Positions 1 through 11,562 of a DNA stretch of 64,000 nucleotides are shown piece after piece (positions within the stretch are counted from its first letter, which is position 1; the number at the start of each line of letters is the position of its first letter). The position numbers and the translations under genes are program-made. The DNA is from Chrysogorgia sp. JL179-B06. Taxonomy: Eukaryota > Cnidaria > Anthozoa > Scleralcyonacea > Chrysogorgiidae. The notes beneath the pieces are model-generated. The model was not told the DNA's origin. It did no database searches and saw nothing but the letters and a program-made list of their open reading frames with translations. Location: contig JAYKKM010000439.1 of NCBI GenBank assembly GCA_035772405.1, positions 3,613,501-3,677,500 on the forward strand, read 5' to 3'.

Positions 1-396
1 AATCTTGAAACGAGAGTTGATTACGCGGTTTGAATAATTCCGAACCTGCCCAACATTTGAAGAAGTTTCGTACCCACCCTTTTAATTGGAAAACCACAGA
101 GGCGGTCTATTGCAAGAGGAAGATTACTGAAGGTCTTTTCATCAAATCCAAACCTCCATCACTAAACTGAACATTTATATATTGTTTTGACCTAAACATT
201 TAATTGATGGTACACATCTTATAAAAATATTAACGAACGAACGAACGAATGCATGAATGACTTTTTAGTCGAAAACGGTCGGTCTTTGTAACCGCTTTAA
301 ACGTTTTAACCTTTTTGTATATAACTGTTATAGGTGAATATCATGTCATCAATAAATAATAAATGTAGTTACTTAAATGATTAAATATTGACTTAC

Positions 397-626
397 CAGC
401 GAAAAGATTACTTTTAGACATCGGTGACAAGGTCATTTTATCAGTTGTGTAAGTCCATGATCCAAATGTCAACTCACAAATCTGGACATCAAAAGGAAAA
501 AACGAGACATCAAAACGACACGAGCTATAAAATGTTGCTGGTGACATCCAAAGGTTCTGTCCGTCGCTAGTTAAAACTATCAACGTTTTGTACTTGGTTC
601 GAGATCCAGCAAAGTCTTTTTCTGCA
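397..626 (-). CDS. nAChR-like gene, exon 5 (loop E and Cys-loop)
   Basis: The exon lies between acceptor TTATTTAG and donor GTAAGTC and encodes about 76 residues. It carries the Cys-loop itself: two cysteines separated by 13 residues, with the invariant FPFDVQIC core, followed by LTFGSWTY. Upstream is the TSDGQNLW strand. All hallmark residues are intact, so this looks like a functional exon. It ends in phase 1; the next exon, with loop C and the first membrane helix, is not in the window. Confidence 0.97.
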
Positions 627-797
627 CTAAATAACAAATAAAGAAGGTTTTATTAAAATAACATTACCTCTCCAAAACCTGTTTTAATTTATGCTCTCAG
701 TTATTTATGCAGCTACCTCTAATCGAGTACAAAAAATCGGGGATAGTCTTGAACAAGCTGTTAACCTACGACGTCTGCAGGGTAAAATATTGCAGAC

Positions 798-840
<43 letters not shown>

Positions 841-984
841 GACGTATTAGGAGCATTATACAATAGTCTCAATGCTCTTACAACAATGTATTCTTAATTT
901 TACTTATAAAACTTATCACAGTTTCATTATAAGACAAAGCCCACTACATATATTACCACTATGAACAAAAAAAACATTAATTTT

Positions 985-1112
985 AAAAAAGAAAAGTCTT
1001 AAGTGCTGACTTAAAATTACTTAACATATCAAAGCTTCTAATTTCCTGTGGTAATGATTCCACAGTTTTGGTGCGGCAACCGAGAACGCTCTGTCTCCAC
1101 GAGTCACCGTTT
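985..1112 (-). pseudogene. LINE 3' end fragment (C-terminus of reverse transcriptase ORF)
   Basis: In intron 4, minus-strand frames read RGDRAFSVAAPKLWN, then after a one-base shift LPQEIRSFDMLSNFKSALKT and a stop. This is the C-terminal tail of CR1/Jockey-type LINE ORF2 proteins (R-x-F-S-x-x-A-P-x-x-W-N-x-L-P). Only the tail survives, as expected for a 5'-truncated insertion. Confidence 0.72.
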
Positions 1113-2087
1113 TGAATTTTGGCTCAAGTAGCAGATATAGCAGATATATGACTGCAGGGAACATTTTCGCGTCTTCGACTAGATCACAATAGTACTGCAT
1201 ATACTTCGTAGATATAGGAAGCTAAATCCCATCAATATAGTTTTTCAAAATAAATAAAAGTTTCTATTTTGGCAACATTGGTAATAGACGCACCACGCTA
1301 CATGTCTCAAAAACGGTCCTAGCGAAAAGTGGTGGGACGACCACCCCCCTCCTTGAACCCCCTTGCCGGCGTCTGTGAATAGGCTTTGACAATGGTCCTA
1401 TGATAATGATCCTATACAGGATTATATCGACATTGGTATGTTGACACTGACTATGTTAGCAGAAATTGTTAGGGATTGAACAAATACTGTGTCAGCTAGA
1501 TCACTGGCAACAAGTAGGCGAAGCTTGAATATAGGTTATATGTGCATTGTGATATAATTTATATATTGTAGTACACAATGCAGTGCTTTGTTGCACATGA
1601 CTTTTGTATTAATTATCATCGAAATACGGTATCCATGTTAATTAATATTAGGAAAGCAAGAGAGGTGTTCCGGAAGAAAAAGTTCATCACATTTATTAAT
1701 ACCGGGGTACACATGACAACACTCTGGGATATATTGGGGAAAGTTTAGGCATTATAGTAATAATAAATAGAAATATGTATCCCCGTCACTGGTCCCCAGA
1801 CTTCGCACGCCGTGTATTTGTAGTTAACAAATTGCAAACGCGGTTTGTCGTATATTTTGAACGTTATCTCGGCCAATATATAACCGTTTTTAATTTTGAA
1901 AACAGATTTGGAATAATGATAATAATAATGGAAACTTTATTAAATGACTTTTTAGATAATATACAACTGTAAATCTCGCTTATTTAAGGTAACTTACAAT
2001 CGGCTACTTGAATCAACACTAACAATATATAACTAATAACTATACATAACAACATAAAACAAATATATAGCACAATAATTTTAAAAA

Positions 2088-2122
<35 letters not shown>

Positions 2123-2164
2123 TAATAATAATAATAATAATATAATAATGATAATAATAATGAA
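1113..2164. other. Intron sequence without recognisable gene; AAT microsatellites
   Basis: I see no exon or conserved domain here. Short ATA/TAA microsatellites occur at about 804-838 and 2092-2160, and G/C runs lie near 1330-1370. Apparent ORFs in this stretch are short and match nothing I recognise. Confidence 0.6.
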
Positions 2165-3435
2165 GAACATATATGCTTGGTAGGCAATCCAGTGATGAGA
2201 GATTATTATATGAAAAGGCAGGTGGGATGATGTGGATTAAAGAGCCGGAAAGAAGTATACCAGGAAACCAAAGTCCGACTAGTAACATATATCTACATGC
2301 CAAAGAGTAGGTGGATTGAAGTAGCATGGAAGAGCAGAACAGACGTTAGCGGAATGCGGAATGGAAGTAACCTTTAATGAAAAAGGAATTATGACCAATG
2401 AAGAGAGTATGACGGGCCCTTGGAAAACTTGCTGGAGGAATCTGAAAGGAAAGACTGAATAAAGGAATGGTAAACAACAAAAAATCTGAGTATATGAAGA
2501 AGGAAATCCAAAGCAATGTCTATAAGAACCAGGAGATGGAACGTAGTGAAAGGCTTAAATGCAATCTTGACTCTAGGAAGAAAGGAGCGATAATAAATAT
2601 GCAAGAGCAGATGATCGAGACTGAATGTCGAACCAATACTGTGTAAATTATGTGGACAGTACGAGTACGACGAGACTGTCCAACATCTCTTGGCAGGGTG
2701 TACGGCATTAGCAGGGACGGAATATATGTGAGGAGACATAACAATGCATTGATGGTACTAGCGGTGCAATGAGTAAGAAACATTATTATTATAGAGGAAG
2801 GAACACTGTGGCACCAACAGCGATGGATGAAAGGGCGTGTAATGGAGGATGGCAAGTTTAAGTTGGTGTGGGATTTTGAATATAAACTGAGGAAATATAG
2901 TACAGCCAGGAGGTCAGACCTCACACTGGCGGATATCGATGTCGCGTCGTCAGGATATGGCGTGTCCTCAGGAGCAAAATATCGAAGCAAAACATCGGGA
3001 AAAGTTTGAAAAGTACCAACAGTTAGCGTTTGAAACGAGAGAGAAGCGACCGGGATTCCGGTAGAGATAATACCACTAATAATAGGATGTATGGGAAGTG
3101 GTCTCAACAAATTGCAATAACAAATCCAGAAGTTGATACGACATGAGGAGGAAGCTCAATGGATAGTGGGAACTATACTATGGAAAGTGAAACACCGCTG
3201 CGTAAAGTAATAAGCATAGTTGTCCAAGAGGATTGATATATTTTTTTGTAGTGTTGAAACATGTAATCTTAGCAAATTTTGATAAGAGGAGCTACTATGT
3301 AAATACAGTAGCAGCTATTGGCCGCCACGAATAGATAAGTGGATTGAGAAATTGGGAATACACATAAGAATAGAACTTCTTCAAAAGACAGCATTATTAG
3401 GGACAGCAAGAATACTGAGAAAAAGCTTGGAAGGC
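2165..3435 (+). pseudogene. R2/NeSL-like LINE, 3' half of ORF, frameshifted
   Basis: Plus-strand frames carry CKLCGQYEYDETVQHLLAGC followed by an A-G-T-E-Y / R-H-N-N-A-L block, the CCHC-type motif downstream of the reverse transcriptase in R2/NeSL-like LINEs of invertebrates. Next come the endonuclease-like region with RRSDLTLADID, then EKFEKYQQLAFETRE, and at about 3385-3435 LLQKTALLGTARILRKSL, the usual C-terminus. Several frameshifts and stops separate these blocks, so this is a dead copy. It lies antisense to the host gene in intron 4. Confidence 0.72.
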
Positions 3436-3525
3436 TAAAACCTTTGGGACCTTAGGCTACTGGTTGCAGCCAGCTCCCAAGGAAAAACATAACCAGCATA
3501 AGAACAAAGCTGTGAAAGATATGAC

Positions 3526-3566
<41 letters not shown>

Positions 3567-3864
3567 TAATAATAATAATAGGTTGGGCTACCCTTGCCAG
3601 ACAGGTTGATGGACAGAGGCCCGACTAAATGTAGCGAAACCCACCTATGGATTAAATAGGCCCAACCCAAGGTGTAGACCGTGCTGATTGATGAAAGGCT
3701 ATTGTGTTAAGTAGTCAAGAACGTTTTCCTGTTCGGAAGTAGCGACCTCGGACAGTATTAGCTTTGTTCTCTGCGGCAGGTAACAGAGAATGGACTAAGT
3801 ACCTGCCTAATAAAACTCTAGTAAAACTTTATGATTAATGAAACCAACTCAAAAACGGCGTAAA
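3436..3864. repeat. LINE 3' tail region with AAT microsatellite
   Basis: A run of ATA/AAT triplets (about 3524-3581) follows the LINE fragment and probably derives from its tail. The rest (3590-3860) looks like LINE untranslated sequence joining to the next copy, which starts about 280 bases later. No host gene is seen. Confidence 0.5.
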
Positions 3865-4475
3865 TGGAACCCAAACCTACGGTGAAGGTTCTTCGCCCGG
3901 TACGGCAACTGGGGGACAGCTGCCAGTACCAAGCCGTCAACAAACTTTCCTGCACAGAGAGTTAGAAGGAAGTGGTCTCGAGAATATAATCGAAGAATTC
4001 CGGAATGCTATTATCGGAGTGTGCCATCTAGAAATGGATATAGAAAACGAATGCTGCAAACATGGGTTGAGAAGGGAATGTGCCAAGTAACTGAGCAAAG
4101 GCTTGTAGACCAGGCAAACCAAATACGCAAGAAACAATGGTTAAGTGAGAATTGGAAGAAACCAGACGATTGATTGAAGAAGGATAGTATATTGGTGATT
4201 TTTGAGGAAGATCAAGAGATAGATCAAGAGGAGTGAACAAGAAGTACGAGCTGATTCGCAGTTAGATGAACAGAATGCACAAAGTCGAAAACTGAAGACA
4301 GTCGAAGGGTGTGAATTTAGTCCAGAAGAGGTTGATGTGATTGGAAAATTGGAGGAAATATTACAAAAAGAAGGAGAAATATTACCATCACTTAGAGAAA
4401 TAGATAGAAAAAAATTGAAAGAGGTTACAAAGAAAGTAGATGCGGTTCTGGAAAAGATAGAAACCAATTACATCT
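3865..4475 (+). pseudogene. R2/NeSL-like LINE, 5' part of ORF, degenerate
   Basis: Plus-strand translation near 3990-4140 reads YYRSVPSRNGYRKRMLQTWV and then VTEQRLVDQANQIRKKQWLS. This is the E-Q-R-L-x-D-Q-A-x-x-I-R-K-x-x-W block found near the N-terminus of R2-like LINE proteins in corals and other invertebrates. The following acidic/basic stretch has frameshifts. With the 3' half just upstream, this suggests two copies in tandem or one rearranged copy. Confidence 0.62.
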
Positions 4476-4485
4476 TCTAAATAGC

Positions 4486-4830
4486 CATATCTCACATTTA
4501 CTATTTCGAATATATTTTATCACTATTTAAATCCTGTTTTGTATAATGCTCCACAATTACAAATAAAGTTAAAACAGGATTAAACCACTACTATGCAAAT
4601 ATAGTTTTGAATAACTAAAACAATGTATTAGCCTGAAATCTGAATACGATTTCAAAAACATTTATAAAATAGTCGAGCTGGAAACTAGGTTTAAACCAGT
4701 TTTAAGCTATATTTTAAGTAGTAATTTCCCACATTTCCTATTTTGAATATATTTTATCACTATTTGAAATCTGTTTTTCGTACTGATCCGCAAGTGAAAA
4801 TTGTGCTTTTGAAAGTTAAAACAGGATTAA
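4486..4830 (+). repeat. Two direct copies of a ~100-bp AT-rich repeat
   Basis: The stretch at 4486-4585 (CTCACATTTACTATTTCGAA through AAACAGGATTAAAC) recurs at 4727-4830 with substitutions and a small insertion. Both copies share TATATTTTATCACTATTT and GTTAAAACAGGATTAAA. A fragment of the same end (AAAACAGGATTTAAAT) appears at 62861. This indicates a dispersed, non-coding AT-rich element. Confidence 0.65.
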
Positions 4831-5999
4831 AATATTATAAAACTAGTTTTAAATAAGATTAAAACTATAATTAAAAAAATTTAAAAATAGGGTTGATCAA
4901 TGACAATAAAATACAATTAAAATAGTAAATGAACTAGATTTACAGTAGCTTTTTAAAATAGCATTAAACTACTTTCTAAATAGTGTCTGGTTTTGTAAGG
5001 GTTATTTGGTACTACCGCAAATCTCTCTAAAAAGTAACAAGCTATCAACTTTTAATAAATGGATTCCCATTGAAGCAAGTATCTAAATTTAGATATCTTT
5101 GTGTTGTTTTGAACGAAAATTCAAAAGTTATATAAATCCTGCACGACTTGTCATTAAGGCAATAGATAATGCTTTTATATGTATGTATGAACACTGCAGA
5201 TTCATTGAAATGAAAATAGTTCTTTAGATATGGTGGTAAAGCCTTTAAGACATTTCTTAACTAGCATTACACAATGTAAATTTCTTCTATTTACAAGATG
5301 TACCAATCCTAGGGTTTCTATTAACAGATCAGTTTCAAGTCCAGACTTAGGAAGATCAGTTTCTCTACCCTGTGTTGATACCTCTCAAGAGCATCAATAT
5401 TAAGTTATCCACAACCTTGCTAGCTCTCATGGCCTCTGCAATGTGGGTAGAATTGGTTTTTAAATGCTGTAAAGCTGTGCAACAAGTAATTTCTTTCTTA
5501 GTGATTGATGGTAGAAACAGCATGCAGTTACACTTCCCTACTGTTCTGTTCTGTTCTGTTCAGTGCAATACCTGCACCCAAAAATTAAAGAGCTTGGGCT
5601 ATTTAGTTATTTAGTTTGATATCCTATATGAAACAATTAAATTCACACAACACAAAGCTCTCAGAGATATTGTCCACTGAAAATCTATTCAGTTTGGCAA
5701 ATGAATGGGCTGTAAGAACTACTGTAAGCAACTACGCTATAAAAGTTTCAAACAGTAAGCGGGCGAGGAGTTGTTGCATACATGTATTTCTAGTTTTAGT
5801 ATCTTAAAAGCTCAGAGACAAATAGTCTCTGTCGCCCACAGTAAAACTATATAGCGTGGTCTATTCAAGATGGCCGGACTGCAAGATTCTAGTATTGACA
5901 TTCAGGTCGCGGCCTCACAACCCAGTGACGTGGCGAGGATCAATACGTTGTCATGACAGGGCACGTGAATCAAATTGGTCTCGTACAGGTTTTTTTGTT
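4831..5999. other. Intron stretch without clear gene
   Basis: AT-rich sequence with short open frames. A frame at about 5070-5130 resembles the weak F-R-Y-L-x-V-x-L-N-E motif of LINE C-termini, but nothing around it supports that. No splice-bounded exon fitting the receptor gene was found. Confidence 0.5.
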
Positions 6000-6003
6000 A
6001 TTA

Positions 6004-6170
6004 CAGGGTTAGTATATTAGGGTTAGTATTTTGGTTAGTATTATGGTTAGTATTAGGGTTAGTATTATTGGGTTAGTAAAAGAGTTAGTAAAAGAGTTAG
6101 TATTTGGGTTAGTATTTGGGTTAGTATTTTGGTGAGTATTAAAGTTAATATTAGGGTTAGTATTAGTAAC
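6004..6170 (+). repeat. GGTTAGTATT minisatellite
   Basis: A degenerate 10-bp unit (GGTTAGTATT and variants AGTTAGTAAA, GGGTTAGTAT) repeats about 15 times. It ends about ten bases before the exon 4 donor, on the intron side. The unit resembles a telomere-type GGTTAG core but is a local minisatellite. Confidence 0.85.
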
Positions 6171-6181
6171 TTTCTACTTAC

Positions 6182-6291
6182 TTGTTCACTAATGCTGTAT
6201 CTGGAACCCATACATCTTTCGGATGAACGTGAATTTTTGCTACTCCTCCATACTTTTCTGGATTCCAAGTTAAAAAAGGATTTGACCATTT
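6182..6291 (-). CDS. nAChR-like gene, exon 4 (110 bp; loop A region)
   Basis: The exon runs from a TTTTCAG acceptor to a GTAAGT donor and reads KWSNPFLTWNPEKYGGVAKI, then HVHPKDVWVPDTALVN. It shows the family's W-x-P-E-x-Y-G-G-V strand and the W-x-P-D-x-x-L-x-N signature. The length, 110 bp, equals the conserved fourth exon of vertebrate nAChR genes. The last two bases and the first base of exon 5 make an Asn codon, restoring the usual V-N-N-A order. A GGTTAGTATT minisatellite begins about ten bases inside the downstream intron. Confidence 0.96.
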
Positions 6292-6915
6292 CTGAAAAGA
6301 AAATCAACAATAACTTGAAAATAAAGTAAAAAGCAGAGTAAAGGTAGAAGTAATAATAAGAAGCTGTCCTTACCCAAACCGAAAACAATAATGCCATGAA
6401 AAATAAGTTTTAGTTATAATTCATTAAATTAAATTCTAAAATTAAATTCTAAAATTATCTTAACTTGTATTATATAGTTAGTTTTTTAGTAATAGTCATA
6501 TATTTGTGTTGTTATAGTTTTTATTATTTTAACCTATTGAATTGTAAGTAATTTAGTTAGTTAGTTGGTTGGTTAGAAAATTAGTTGGATAATTAGATAC
6601 ATGGCCCTTTGAAAAACAGCTTTTTAATTTTGAAATATTTTCTTATAATATAGCTGATAAGCCTACTGTGTATAAATAACATTACATAAATAAATAAATA
6701 AATAAATAAACCTGAATCTCGCAATTACCGCCCCTTTTGTTAGACAGTCTTTTTCAAGCCGCTCAAATATTCATGTGAAGTTTAATAAAACGAAATAAAC
6801 CAGCAACCTTTGATATAGCCAGAGTTGATAGTCATTTAACTTACGAAGTCAGACATGGAAAATATAATATATAGCATGGATGGTGTATGGATTGTTTTGA
6901 TTCATGCACATTTGA

Positions 6916-7103
6916 GGCTGACGTTTCATATAAGTATCCCGAATTTAAAACATAGTCCAAACCCAAACCTTACCTTAATCCTAATCATAATTCTAACTCT
7001 TACGATAATGCATTATTTTAGCAATAACAGCTAATTTTAATTTCGAATTTTACCACCGTCGACTATAGGACGTCATTTCGGAATTTATATGAAACTTCCG
7101 ACC
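6916..7103. mobile_element. MITE with 9-bp target duplication (Mutator-like), copy 1
   Basis: The 188-bp element has ends GGCTGACGTTTCATATAA and, inverted, GGTCGGAAGTTTCATATAA. It is flanked by CACATTTGA (6907-6915) and CACATTTGT (7104-7112), 8 of 9 identical. A second copy with its own perfect 9-bp duplication lies at 59099-59311. Length and duplication size fit a non-autonomous Mutator-like element. No coding capacity. Confidence 0.85.
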
Positions 7104-7965
7104 CACATTTGTACTGTTTCAGGAGCGGTCTCATTGTCGCAAACCAATATCTGAGTCTTATAAACTGTCTGTCAGCATCTGAGATTTCGCATGTTCGAGT
7201 ATTAAGATACGAAGCTAAGTAATAATTGTTTGATGTACCTAATCTGTGTTTGTTCATGAATGTTTTTTTTCTTATACGTACATCTTCTTGATACCACAAT
7301 TGACCGCTATCACGATTATGCGCCTACGGTGTTTCGCAATTAAGAATATTTTCCAGTTAAATCTGACTTTTCCTTTCAATATTCTTTCTTCGATTCTCGT
7401 CATCCACTTCACAATCGTCCGCCATAATTGTTGATTGTATAGAACGCCAAAGACTGGTAGCCTGAGGTTTTCATTCGAAAATCATTGTGTGTGAACAATC
7501 GTACAAATGGTCTATTCCCCAAAATACAAGTTGAGTTCATATATAAAAGATCTTACTGACTTTAGTTTATTTCCAAAGTTTCATAATTCAAATTAATTAA
7601 GTTAAGAAGATATCGCAATATGAAGTTGGAGAATTTATCCAATTTCGACGCCATGTTTGTTTCTCATTTATGACGTACACTGATTGCTTCCACTCGTATT
7701 ATGTTACCTCCACTACTCTCCCGTGTGAGAACTAAAAATGTGTCGAAATAATAATAAATAGTGTCGAAATAATAATAGTGTCGAAAAAGCACTCACAACA
7801 GCTATAACTATGTGATCTCCATCAAAACAACTCCACTACCGATAAAGAAGCACTCAATGACGCGTCATATTTTCATAACAAATATGACGTGAAAATCCTC
7901 AAATTTTCAACTTTATCTAGTCATATGTTCTCAACTAAATTGATAGGAATGCTGAAACTTTGGAA

Positions 7966-8001
<36 letters not shown>

Positions 8002-8165
8002 TTGATATTTAAACAGGTTAACTTCGTCAGCTATTAAAAGCTGTTATCAATGAAGGACCTTAAGATCTAAAGTCAGTATAAAATATTTCATATGAACTTC
8101 CTTTATATTTTGGCTGCAGAAGTACCCTTTAAGATATTATATTATAGACAGAGGGTCTTCGTTAC

Positions 8166-8210
8166 CTGAGTGACCCATACATCTGTGACAAGTGTTGTCT
8201 CCCTAGAATT
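8166..8210 (-). CDS. nAChR-like gene, exon 3 (45-bp micro-exon, loop D)
   Basis: A 45-bp exon lies between acceptor CTTTAG and donor GTAACG, and reads NSRETTLVTDVWVTQ. This matches the family pattern D-E-x-x-Q-x-L-T-x-x-V-W-x-x-Q, which includes the loop D tryptophan of the complementary binding face. It starts and ends in phase 0, so it joins the exons on both sides. Its length equals the 45-bp third exon known from vertebrate nAChR genes. It is too short for ORF callers. Confidence 0.87.
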
Positions 8211-8355
8211 CTAAAGATAATAGAAAGACTGTATTAAAATCAATTCAAGATTATGATGTAATCATGTAAATATACAAAACCTATAATATATCTGTCGTAT
8301 TGGAATGATTACGTCATTAATAACTAACTCGGACACGAGGGGGAGCTGATTTACT

Positions 8356-8586
8356 CAGGGCCGTAGCAAGAGAAAGTCAATTGGGGGGGGGGAGGATCCC
8401 CCCAGCAGTCCAGTCTCATTACCGGGGTATGCCACCACGGAAAGTTTTTGCAATTAGGATCTCTGAAATAGGATTTCCTGACTTCTGAGAGTAATTTCCA
8501 GCAAGTTTTAAGGGATCTAAACTGGAAAGAAATCGCTAGAGCAAATTATTGGGGGGGGGGCGGCCCCACCTCATGCTACGGCCATG
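8356..8586. mobile_element. hAT-like MITE (CAGGGCCGTAGC termini)
   Basis: The left end CAGGGCCGTAGCAAGAG matches the inverted right end CATGGCCGTAGCATGAG. Two runs of nine to ten G (8383-8393, 8551-8560) lie near the ends. The 231-bp size and the CAGGGCC start resemble hAT-type elements, but the flanks do not show a convincing 8-bp duplication. It lies in the intron between exons 2 and 3. Confidence 0.6.
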
Positions 8587-9275
8587 ATTCTTATTGTAAA
8601 TATCACATAATAGATCGTCGAGAGTGTATAGTTTAATGGTAGAAAACAAAGTTTATAAACTACAACTAGAGTCGAGATACTACTAAATCTTACTTCAACT
8701 TTTTTATTATTGCATAATTTTCCATTCAAATGTAAATTTTAGCATTAGAGAAGGAACACGTGATTTATTTAGTGTCCCGAGTTTTATAAAATTCCATCAA
8801 AGAGACGCTAAGTCCCATAAGTCATTAGTTTACATTCTCTAACTGTAAATTATATATAATGTTGCACCACTAAGGAGTACAGTTATTGTAGTTTTTTCGA
8901 CAAGAAATTCAGATAGCTGCATGTAAATGTCTCACAGTTTCTCCGGAGACATTGATTTTATTAATGCAGATTAACATATTAGTGCAGATTTTACACATAG
9001 CATCGTAAAAAAACTTTTATCTGTAATTTTCAGAGCATTTTCATCGCTACTGAAGAAACCGACGAATATATCGTTTACTAAATCTGCGTGGGCGCACATG
9101 GCGCTAGAGTGTAACAAGCGATTCCTGCAGTTAGGCCCGAAGTTTGCTTTGTTTTATTTACAATTTAAAGACATTACGTTATAAAAATGTCGAAACACTC
9201 AAAAAGCTATGAAAACACGTTTTTATTCGCGTCACTCGTGTTTTTTAACTTTTTCCTCGTGCCGTTTCCTCTTAC

Positions 9276-9451
9276 CACTTTGACCAGTCTGCTTAACTTC
9301 ATCTGAAAGCTGACGTTTACTGGATTTAAACTATTTGTCACAGGACGAACAAGTGAGTGGTTATAGACATCGAAGAGATCATGAATCAAGCGATATTCAT
9401 CCGTTTCGTTCAACTTCGTAGGATGCTGCAACGATGATATTTCTTGCACAT
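9276..9451 (-). CDS. nAChR-like gene, exon 2 (N-terminal helix and first strand of ligand-binding domain)
   Basis: The exon follows a TTTTTAG acceptor and ends at GTAAGA. It encodes the classic Cys-loop receptor N-terminus: NETDEYRLIHDLFDVYN, then RPVTNSLNPVNVSFQMKLSR. These are the N-terminal helix and the P-V-x-V beta strand. Three possible N-glycosylation sequons (NET, NHS, NVS) agree with an extracellular domain. The exon enters with two bases of a split codon and ends on a full codon (phase 0). Confidence 0.93.
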
Positions 9452-10354
9452 CTAAAAACAAAAAGGCTATTATAAATTGCCGGGATGTACAAATAACCTA
9501 ATATCATTCGAATAATTTCTGACTACTACAACACGAAATATTTAATTACCTATACTACAGAGCTACAGTCGAGACAGCGAAAAATTTCAATGCAAGATTC
9601 TCAGATTTCCCAGAAAATTAGAGAACGTTAATATTTTCTACTGCAGTATTTTTTGTTCCTTATCAGACTAAAATTTCAAGCTGGATGTAATATTTCAAAG
9701 CCTTCAATGCGGACTGGTCCGTAGGCATCTCAAAGTCAAACAAGTCAGTATTTACAGAGAAATTTGAGGTTGAATTCGACAAAATCCTATGCTAATTAAG
9801 ATCACATATAAAGTTGTCCGTCAGGGGGAGTTGGTTTTGGTTCATGAATTAATAACGAGTTTGAGATTGGAAGCCCTAGTATAAGCAAAGTAACTATACA
9901 AAATACGAACCTAGCCTGTCACGGGGAAAATATCAAAACCGTGGCAATAGAGTGTTGCGAAAATATAAATAAAATATTTGCTTGTGCATAGGAATGTTAT
10001 GATATCCGACCTTCACACTGGCAGAATTGAGATAAAACCACACGGTGACCAAAGTCTCAACATGAACAACAGTTGAAATACGTCATTATTGGTATTATTA
10101 ACGTTTCAATCACAAATATTCAGAGTAATTTTAACCAATTTTAAACAAAACGAGCCGGTTGCACGAAGCCCGGATAACGTTTTCGGTCAATAATTCCTAC
10201 CCATCATATAGTTCATATCAGAAAAATTATTCTAACCATCATTAATAATTCATGAAGAAAATTCAAAATAAATTAATATTTAATCAGTATTTATTACAGC
10301 CGAATTTCCCCAATTTTAATCTCGATTTTCTCTTGAAATATGGATTTGTTTGAG

Positions 10355-10512
10355 AAGAAAGTTCTAACACTCGTACTAAATTGGTCATCCTCTGATTTCT
10401 AAATATGGACAAACCTGTTAGTAAAACTCTGTTGCGCCTCGTATTTTCAACCTGCTTGTCCGTATTTAGAAATCAGAGGAAGAACGCTTACTCGTGTTAG
10501 AACTATTACTTC
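10355..10512. mobile_element. Small foldback element
   Basis: Arms of about 60 bases, sharing GTTCTAACAC and CCTCTGATTTCTAAATA plus GGACAA, face each other around a short loop with GTTGCGCCTCG. Mismatches and one small indel show it is old. No coding capacity; superfamily unknown. Confidence 0.65.
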
Positions 10513-10534
10513 TGAGTCAGGAACAGGAATTTAG

Positions 10535-10890
10535 TAACCTGTAACCTTCTGATAGTCGTTGAAACGCTCTATAACCATTGAGCTATGAGACTCGGATGGA
10601 GAGCGAAGGTTGCAATGATGTGCTGGTTCGATTGATATATGTACTGAAATGCTTCTATGTGTTAATATACTATACTGTAGTGAATGCGCATAGGTTGTAC
10701 ATATATCGATCTCTCAATAGCTCAGAGTCTCAGTAGCTCAATGGTTAGAGCGTCTCACCAGCAATTAGAAGGTTACAGGTTCGATTTATGTACGGGACTC
10801 AGAATCATGAGGGTATGAGCTTAACGATCGTCCATGTATCGTCTGTATACGCCAAGCTCTCCCACATCCCCATTCATTATTAACACATAT
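10535..10890. repeat. tRNA-derived SINE pieces, two heads in opposite orientation
   Basis: At 10725-10795 (+) the sequence GTAGCTCAATGGTTAGAGCG, later followed by GGTTCGATTTA, has the A-box and B-box layout of a tRNA-derived SINE head. A related head lies inverted at 10535-10605 (-). The body with GACGATCGTCCATGTATCGT (about 10828) recurs at 47204 and in a diverged form at 47031. Neither head folds into an intact tRNA, so they are SINE parts, not genes. Confidence 0.65.
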
Positions 10891-11444
10891 AGTTGATCAA
10901 TAATTCCTATCCATCGCATAGTTCTCCGTAAAATAACGCGATTAAAACACTTGCAGTGCTATACATACTTTGAACAACCGCGAACTTGTACACTGGATTA
11001 ATTTTAACAGCAAAATTACCACCAGATAGTGATTATTATTATTTAATATTCAAGTTTTTTTTCTGACTGCCCCATCCGAGAATGGACATGGTCAATTTAC
11101 AACTAGAAGTTAAAAGTTATCAGCTCTACGTCAACTGAAGCTGCGATGTCCGTCCCACTCCCGGTTGCAGCAGTCCGATAAATTTTCAAAAAACACTTGA
11201 ATATATCAAATCCTTTTCCCATTAAATATTATTAAATAATAGTTATCCACTAAATAGTTTATATACCAAGATTCGTACAACCAGTCCAAAATGCGAATAA
11301 ATCTCGCGCGTAAGTTATGTACAAATCTAGTCGCAGCATGATAAAAATTCGAATCGACGAATAAGGTTGTTGCACTCGCTCTATACACTAGGAAAAGTGT
11401 TCTAACTGAAAAACTTATATTCTAATGCAGGTATAATCAATGAG

Positions 11445-11562
11445 AGTCTCCTCCGCAGGCAACTCTGTATCTTCCAACCTGCAACGTTTTCATCTATAAT
11501 GTTTTGGCCATTATATAGACTGAAAACGTCGCAAAACTAAAAACGTTGGAGGCTAAATCAGT
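11445..11562. mobile_element. Diverged copy of the TAGCCTCCTCCGCAG foldback family
   Basis: The fragment CTCCTCCGCAGGCAACTCTG, with AACGTTTTC and AGACTGAAAACGT in inverted positions, matches the elements at 24588-24830 and 28403-28646. It is shorter and has lost the outer end on the right (GGAGGCTAA remains). Confidence 0.6.

Noticed and set aside
1..180. Candidate sixth receptor exon on the minus strand (frame with G-G-L-D-L-M-K-R)
   Set aside because: The phase after exon 5 leads to a stop after six codons, and loop C motifs are absent.
5040..5180. Weak LINE-like motif F-R-Y-L-C-V-V-L-N-E-N
   Set aside because: Too short, with no supporting RT motifs before or after.
7063..7299. 78-codon minus-strand ORF reading W-Y-Q-E-D-V-R-I
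   Set aside because: First considered as the receptor micro-exon, but the 8166-8210 exon fits length, phase and motif; this ORF also overlaps the MITE border.
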